From Frankiales bacterium (GTDB lineage Bacteria; Actinomycetota; Actinomycetes; Mycobacteriales; SCTD01), in contig JAOPWK010000039.1 of assembly GCA_025965735.1 (NCBI GenBank), forward strand, positions 1 through 7,991: 7,991 bases of DNA, given 5' to 3'. This document shows, one piece after another, positions 5,452 through 7,991 of this stretch (position 1 is its first letter; each line of letters starts with the position of its first letter). The notes beneath the pieces are model-generated. The model saw only the letters and a list, made by a program, of their open reading frames with translations, was not told the DNA's origin and made no database searches. Made by a program: the position numbers and the translations under genes.

Positions 5452-7689
5452 GTGGGACCCGACCACGCGCGCGCCGTCCTGCTCCTCGTCGAGGACGACG
5501 CCGACTACGCCGGGCTCGTCCGCCTGACCTGCGAGGCCGGCGACCTCGCGCTGCCGGTCGTGCACGTCTCCTGCGCGCGGGAGGCGATGCTGCGGCTCGC
5601 CCTCGGCGACGTGCGCTGCGTGCTGCTGGACCTGTCCCTGCCGGACGCCCGCGGGATGGACGCGCTGCACCTGCTGCGTGAGCTCGACCCGCACGTGCCC
5701 GTGGTGGTGCTGACCGGCCAGGACGCCGACGGGATCGGGGTGAGCGCCTTGCAGGCGGGGGCGCAGGACTTCCTCGTCAAGGGCCAGCACCCGCCGGATG
5801 CCGTCACCCGCGCGATCCGCTTCGCGCTCGAGCGCGCCGACCGGCAGGCCGCCGAGCGCCGGCAGGAGCAGCTCGACGACCGGCTGCAACTGCGCGAGGC
5901 GCAGCTGTCGGAGGCGCAGCGGCTGGCCCGCATCGGCAGCTGGGAGTGGGACCTGGTCAGCGGCGAGGTGCTGTGGTCGGAGGAGCTGCAGCGGCTGACC
6001 GGCCTGGCGGACGTGGACGGCGAGGAGGCCTTCGGCCGCTACCTCGGGCTGGTCGCGGAGGAGGACCGGCCGCAGGCCGCGCGGCTGTTCTCCATCGAGG
6101 CGGCGCAGGACCCGCCGGTCGTGGTGCGGCACCGGCTGGTGCGGCGGGACGGCACCCGGCGGTGGGTGCAGGGCCACATGACCGCTGCGGGCTGGGCCGA
6201 GGACGGCGAGCCCGTACGGGTCATCGGCACCATGCAGGACGTCACCGAGCAGAAGCACGCGGAGGACCTGCTCGCGCACCAGGCCCTGCACGACAGCCTG
6301 ACCGGCCTGGTAAAGCGCGAGGTGCTGCTCCACCGGCTGGAGCGGGTGCTCGCGGAGCCGCAGGCGGACGGGTCCCTCGTCGCCGTGGTCTTCCTCGACC
6401 TGGACCGTTTCAAGTGGGTCAACGACAGCCGGAGCCACGCGGCCGGCGACCGGCTGCTCGTCGGCGTCGCCCGTGCGCTCGAGCGGGCGCTGCGGCCGAC
6501 GGACACGCTGGCCCGCTTCGGCGGCGACGAGTTCGTGGTCCTCTGCGAGCGGGTGCAGGGGGAGCAGGACGTGCTGCACATCGTCCAGCGCCTGGCCCGA
6601 GCCGTCGAGCGGCCCGTGCTGCTCGGCGGGATGCCGGACCCATCCCTCGCCGGCGTCCAGGTGACGGCCAGCCTCGGCGTCGCGACGGCCCTGCACGGCG
6701 TGCACGCCGACGCCGAGGCGCTGGTGCGCGACGCCGACATCGCGATGTACCGGGCCAAGGAGCGCGGACGCGCCCGCTTCGAGGTCTTCGACGAGGACAT
6801 GCGCGAGCGGGCCACCGCGCGGCTGCAGACGCAGGGCGAGCTGACCGCGGCGCTGGCGGGCGAGCAGCTGCAGGTGCACTACCAGCCGGTCGTTGACCCG
6901 CGCACCGGGATCGTCAGCGGCACGGAGGCGCTCGTCCGGTGGGCCCACCCGGAGCGGGGTCTGCTCCTGCCGGACGAGTTCGTCCCGCACGCCGAGGAGA
7001 CGGGCCTGATCGTCGGTGTGGGTGCGGCGGTGCTCGCCGAGGCGTGCGCGACGACAGCCGCCTGGAACCGCGCGCGCACCTCCGCGCTGACGGTCGCGGT
7101 GAACCTGTCGGCCCGCCAGCTCAGCGACCCGCGGCTGGTCGACGTGGTGGCCGAGGCCCTCGAGCGCAGCGGCCTGCCGCCGCACCTGCTCTGCCTGGAG
7201 GTCACCGAGACCGTGGTCATGGAGGACGCCGCGGCCAGCGCACGCGTCCTGGCGCGGCTGCGCACGGTCGGGGTCCACATCGCCATCGATGACTTCGGGA
7301 CGGGGTACTCCTCGCTGGCCTACCTGCTGAGCCTGCCCGTGGACCTGCTGAAGGTCGACCGCTCGTTCGTGGCCGCCGTGACGGACGACGGACCGGGCGC
7401 TGCCATCGTCACCGCCGTCATCGCGCTGGCTCGCACGCTCGGCCTCGGCGTCGTCGCCGAGGGCGTCGAGACGCTGGCGCAGCGCGGGACGCTGGTCGAC
7501 CTGGGCGTCGGGTCCGCGCAGGGCTGGCTGTGGGGACGGGCCGTACCCGCTGAGGAGGCGGACTGGGTGCAGGCGCTGGGTCCGGCGGGCGACGTGCCTC
7601 CGCTGCTGGTGGAGCTGCCGGTGTCGCGCCGGCCGTCGAGCGGGGAGGGGAGGGCACCGCAGCGGCCGAGGGTGCCCGGCCGCTCCTGA
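5452..7689 (+). CDS. REC-PAS-GGDEF-EAL c-di-GMP synthase/phosphodiesterase
   Basis: A 745-aa cytosolic signalling protein. Receiver domain (about 8-125): acidic pocket Glu14-Asp16, phospho-acceptor Asp60, Thr88, Lys110, all present. Charged coiled-coil linker (about 126-158). PAS_3-type PAS with PAC (about 159-270). GGDEF domain (about 275-445): metal Asp316, guanine contacts Asn324 and Asp333, intact GGDEF (357-361) and RxxD inhibitory site (Arg348, Asp351). EAL domain (about 460-708): EAL at 492-494, Asn551, Glu583, Asp613-Asp614 in DDFGTGYSSL, Lys634, Glu670, Gln690. Both diguanylate cyclase and phosphodiesterase residues are kept, so either or both activities are possible, presumably switched by phosphorylation and the PAS ligand. 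The usual LTGLPNR is LTGLVKR. A disordered Pro/Arg tail ends the protein. GTG 5452 follows GGGAGG by 5 nt; the frame upstream is open but not protein-like. No cognate histidine kinase is in view. Confidence 0.95.
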   Translation: MGPDHARAVLLLVEDDADYAGLVRLTCEAGDLALPVVHVSCAREAMLRLALGDVRCVLLDLSLPDARGMDALHLLRELDPHVPVVVLTGQDADGIGVSALQAGAQDFLVKGQHPPDAVTRAIRFALERADRQAAERRQEQLDDRLQLREAQLSEAQRLARIGSWEWDLVSGEVLWSEELQRLTGLADVDGEEAFGRYLGLVAEEDRPQAARLFSIEAAQDPPVVVRHRLVRRDGTRRWVQGHMTAAGWAEDGEPVRVIGTMQDVTEQKHAEDLLAHQALHDSLTGLVKREVLLHRLERVLAEPQADGSLVAVVFLDLDRFKWVNDSRSHAAGDRLLVGVARALERALRPTDTLARFGGDEFVVLCERVQGEQDVLHIVQRLARAVERPVLLGGMPDPSLAGVQVTASLGVATALHGVHADAEALVRDADIAMYRAKERGRARFEVFDEDMRERATARLQTQGELTAALAGEQLQVHYQPVVDPRTGIVSGTEALVRWAHPERGLLLPDEFVPHAEETGLIVGVGAAVLAEACATTAAWNRARTSALTVAVNLSARQLSDPRLVDVVAEALERSGLPPHLLCLEVTETVVMEDAAASARVLARLRTVGVHIAIDDFGTGYSSLAYLLSLPVDLLKVDRSFVAAVTDDGPGAAIVTAVIALARTLGLGVVAEGVETLAQRGTLVDLGVGSAQGWLWGRAVPAEEADWVQALGPAGDVPPLLVELPVSRRPSSGEGRAPQRPRVPGRS

Positions 7690-7716
7690 GGAGCGTGCCC
7701 CAGCCGGCGGGGCGCT
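7676..7716. terminator. Hairpins at the end of the c-di-GMP enzyme gene
   Basis: CGCTCC (7681-7686) and GGAGCG (7690-7695) pair around the TGA stop. Outer CCGGC (7676-7680) can pair with GCCGG (7703-7707) across a bulge. An alternative stem uses GCCCC/GGGGC at 7697-7713. These lie between convergent genes and may end transcription; there is no T-tract and the structures are modest. Confidence 0.4.
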
Positions 7717-7991
7717 ACGGACGCGCGGCGAGGACGAGCATGACGAGCCCGGCAGCGACGGCGCTCGTCTCCGCTGCGTGACGTACGCCGAGTGCTCCTG
7801 CCACGAGACCGGCTGCGCCCAGGGCGGTTACGGCACCGCCGAGGTGCACGAACAGCCGCTCGTGGAAGGCCCAGGCGAACGGCAGGAAGTGCAGCCCCAC
7901 CACGGCGGCCCACCAGCGCCGGCCGCAGCTCCGCGTGGCCGTTCGAGGTCAGAGAAGCCGATCGACGGCGATGACGGCGACCTCCGCCAGC
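7715..7991 (-). pseudogene. Small membrane protein, apparently frameshifted, runs off the window
   Basis: The intact part (7715-7903) gives 62 aa with membrane segments GLHFLPFAWAF, an Ala/Gly/Leu-rich helix after HLGGAVT, and a last helix ending VMLVLAARP. Before it, the same frame has a TGA at 7949-7951, and beyond that reads LAEVAVIAVDRLL, which looks like a first membrane helix. Between them, protein-like sequence NGHAELRPALV is in the -1 frame (about 7911-7947), with G or C at every third codon position. Joined, the pieces resemble a bacterial membrane family I recall with a RPELVPA...VVGLHFLPLA pattern. Removing one base near 7910 (in a GGG run on this strand) and restoring one near 7949 would give one continuous protein. 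It could be a pseudogene, a sequencing error, or two separate genes: one ending at 7949 and one starting at GTG 7903. The N-terminus lies outside. Confidence 0.45.

Noticed and set aside
5371..7278. 635-aa open frame on the minus strand opposite the c-di-GMP enzyme
   Set aside because: It mirrors the codons of the REC-PAS-GGDEF-EAL gene, which has clear family motifs; long antisense frames are expected at this GC content, and no domain is visible in it.
7775..7782. TGCGTGAC, the reverse complement of the GTCACGCA motif
   Set aside because: It is a single copy inside the coding part of the right-edge membrane gene, with no neighbouring sites, so it is probably coincidence.

Overview
The window is very GC-rich, uses GTG starts freely, and has dense genes with little intergenic space. 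Together with an AroQ-delta chorismate mutase of mycobacterial type, an RsbW-like ATPase, a DUF3817 membrane protein and a DICT-domain protein, this points to a chromosomal segment of a high-GC actinomycete (Actinomycetota). The genus cannot be told from sequence alone. No RNA genes, insertion sequences, CRISPR arrays or phage genes were seen.

Layout. (1) 49-1188 (+) is an acyl-CoA dehydrogenase, closed by a strong hairpin at 1197-1230 that lies between two convergent genes. (2) 3636 down to 1238 (-) looks like one operon: an RsbW-type ATP-binding protein, a histidine phosphatase, a stand-alone NAD(P)H-hydrate dehydratase overlapping it by 14 nt, and a 65-aa very acidic hypothetical protein. 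(3) 3737-4377 (+) is a divergent pair of small membrane proteins, a two-helix protein and a DUF3817 protein, sharing a GTGA stop/start overlap. The 100-bp gap between operons 2 and 3 carries a perfect 10-bp inverted repeat around a minus-strand -10-like box, and a plus-strand -10-like box placed for a leaderless start. (4) On the minus strand lie a short chorismate mutase (4381-4638) and, upstream of it, a stand-alone DICT-domain protein (4812-5261). (5) Divergent from the DICT gene is a 745-aa REC-PAS-GGDEF-EAL protein (5452-7689), a predicted c-di-GMP synthase/phosphodiesterase with both catalytic domains intact. (6) At the right edge (7715-7991, -) is a small membrane-protein gene that appears broken by two compensating frameshifts.

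How the parts may work together. The most interesting unit is the divergent DICT / REC-PAS-GGDEF-EAL pair. DICT was defined as a domain associated with diguanylate cyclases and two-component proteins. Here it is a separate gene facing such an enzyme across a 190-bp spacer that holds three exact copies of GTCACGCA, a near copy, a tandem 10-bp repeat and a 13-bp palindrome. This suggests a shared local regulator and possibly a two-gene c-di-GMP signalling module, which is inference. The metabolic genes (acyl-CoA oxidation, NAD(P)H repair, aromatic amino acid branch point) look like ordinary housekeeping functions.
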